Shown: piece after piece, positions 63,437 to 64,000 of the stretch
Layout of the letters: every line of letters begins with the position of its first letter
How positions within the stretch are numbered: the first letter of the stretch is position 1
DNA from: Gilvimarinus chinensis DSM 19667
GTDB taxonomy: Bacteria; Pseudomonadota; Gammaproteobacteria; Pseudomonadales; Cellvibrionaceae
Direction: 5' to 3'
Assembly: GCF_000377745.1 (NCBI RefSeq)
Contig: NZ_KB898713.1
Coordinates: forward strand, 62,001-126,000
DNA: 64,000 nucleotides
Translations under genes and position numbers: made by a program
The notes under the pieces: generated by a model
Databases searched by the model: none
Told to the model about the DNA's origin: nothing
What the model saw: the letters and a program-made list of their open reading frames with translations, nothing else

Positions 63437-64000
63437 AAAACGCTCCCCGCGTTTTGGTTCAAGTTGAGTGAAAAGCTTTGGCTGTATTTTACGGTAGATG
63501 CCGCATGATAGATGCCTTCGCATACAGCGGTGTAGCTTGCACCGTGTGATATAACTTGGGTGGCATTATTTTGATTGATGCCTCCAATAGCGACAATCAC
63601 GACGTTGGGCCAGCGATTTCTGGCTTGGGTAAGTAACTCCATTGGCGCAGCGGTTGCGTTTGGTTTGGTGGTTGACGCAAAAAAGCGGCCAAAAGCAATA
63701 TAGTTAGCGCTATCGTCTAGAGCGTTGGCGGCGAGAGTCAGGCTGGAATGGCAGGTTACGCCGATAATGGCGTTTGGGCCTAGGCGCTGCCGAGCGTATT
63801 TTATGTCGCCATCACTTTGGCCCAGGTGAACGCCATCGGCACCGATTTGGCTTGCGAGATCAATATCGTCGTTAATCACTAACTTTGCCTTGAAGTCGCG
63901 GCAAAGTTCTTTCAGTTGCGTGGCCTCTGCTAGTCGCTTTTGAGTGTTGGTAGATTTGTCGCGGTATTGAACCAGGCGACACCCCCCTTTGAGTATCTGT
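63433..64000 (-). CDS. thiE: Thiamine-phosphate synthase (partial)
   Basis: Couples HMP-PP and the thiazole phosphate to thiamine phosphate. The frame is open from the right edge of the window; the N-terminus is outside. Visible: [42 protein letters not shown] and [17 protein letters not shown], then [13 protein letters not shown]. Its TGA overlaps the hemL start (ATGA), so thiE-hemL are translationally coupled. Confidence 0.95.
   Translation of the reverse strand, partial: QILKGGCRLVQYRDKSTNTQKRLAEATQLKELCRDFKAKLVINDDIDLASQIGADGVHLGQSDGDIKYARQRLGPNAIIGVTCHSSLTLAANALDDSANYIAFGRFFASTTKPNATAAPMELLTQARNRWPNVVIVAIGGINQNNATQVISHGASYTAVCEGIYHAASTVKYSQSFSLNLNQNAGSVL

Overview
The window looks like a chromosomal stretch of a free-living, motile, probably marine gammaproteobacterium, most like Cellvibrionaceae and relatives (order Cellvibrionales). 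The evidence is gene order and content: xseB-ispA-dxs divergent from a PomAB-type flagellar motor pair, the block initiator tRNA-rimP-nusA-infB-rbfA-truB-rpsO-pnp, a GH20 hexosaminidase next to a tryptophan-halogenase-like gene, a bioB-bioF-bioH/C-bioD operon, and gammaproteobacterial families such as DUF3094, DUF1631 and DUF5329. The lineage call is inference. I see no insertion sequence, prophage, CRISPR array or integrase.

Layout. 1-3.0 kb: nitrate ABC importer (nrtD partial, nrtB, nrtA). 3.4-8.4 kb: lipoprotein with transglutaminase-like and TPR parts, endonuclease/exonuclease/phosphatase protein, DUF5329 and DUF6635-like proteins, AI-2E family permease, DUF805 protein. 8.6-11.8 kb: hexosaminidase and flavin-dependent halogenase-like protein, divergent. 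11.9-16.9 kb: isoprenoid precursor genes and the flagellar stator. 16.9-17.1 kb: a probable Gac/Rsm-type regulatory RNA. 17.2-21.3 kb: MFS exporter, aspartate kinase and ectB without ectA or ectC. 21.6-24.4 kb: YigZ, HNH nuclease, Tat-exported TIM-barrel protein, small conserved protein. 24.6-29.2 kb: a giant c-type-heme dehydrogenase-like lipoprotein with an apparently structured leader, and a DUF1080 protein. With the TIM-barrel protein these resemble an oxidise/eliminate/hydrate pathway for 3-keto-glycosides. 29.3-31.9 kb: cysE, srkA, comF. 31.9-36.5 kb: biotin operon under a BirA operator, with fused BioH and BioC. 36.7-38.1 kb: small proteins including an HExxH SprA-like protein. 38.2-47.5 kb: translation/RNA-processing block. 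47.6-51 kb: ECF sigma factor with ChrR-type anti-sigma factor, and a four-domain fasciclin lipoprotein. 51-59 kb: a guanidine-I (ykkC) riboswitch followed by an ABC importer, two carboxyguanidine-deiminase-type proteins and a carboxylase usually labelled urea carboxylase. 59.4-64 kb: DUF1631 protein, PilZ protein, hemL and thiE (partial).

How they work together. Two nitrogen-scavenging systems flank the window: nitrate uptake at the left and guanidine uptake/degradation at the right. The guanidine carboxylase needs biotin, and the biotin operon lies 15 kb away. The strongest non-textbook signals are the riboswitch that reassigns the urea carboxylase operon to guanidine, the candidate Gac-controlled RNA, the 3-keto-sugar-like trio with its leader RNA, the BioH-BioC fusion, and the ectB-aspartate kinase pair without the rest of the ectoine pathway.
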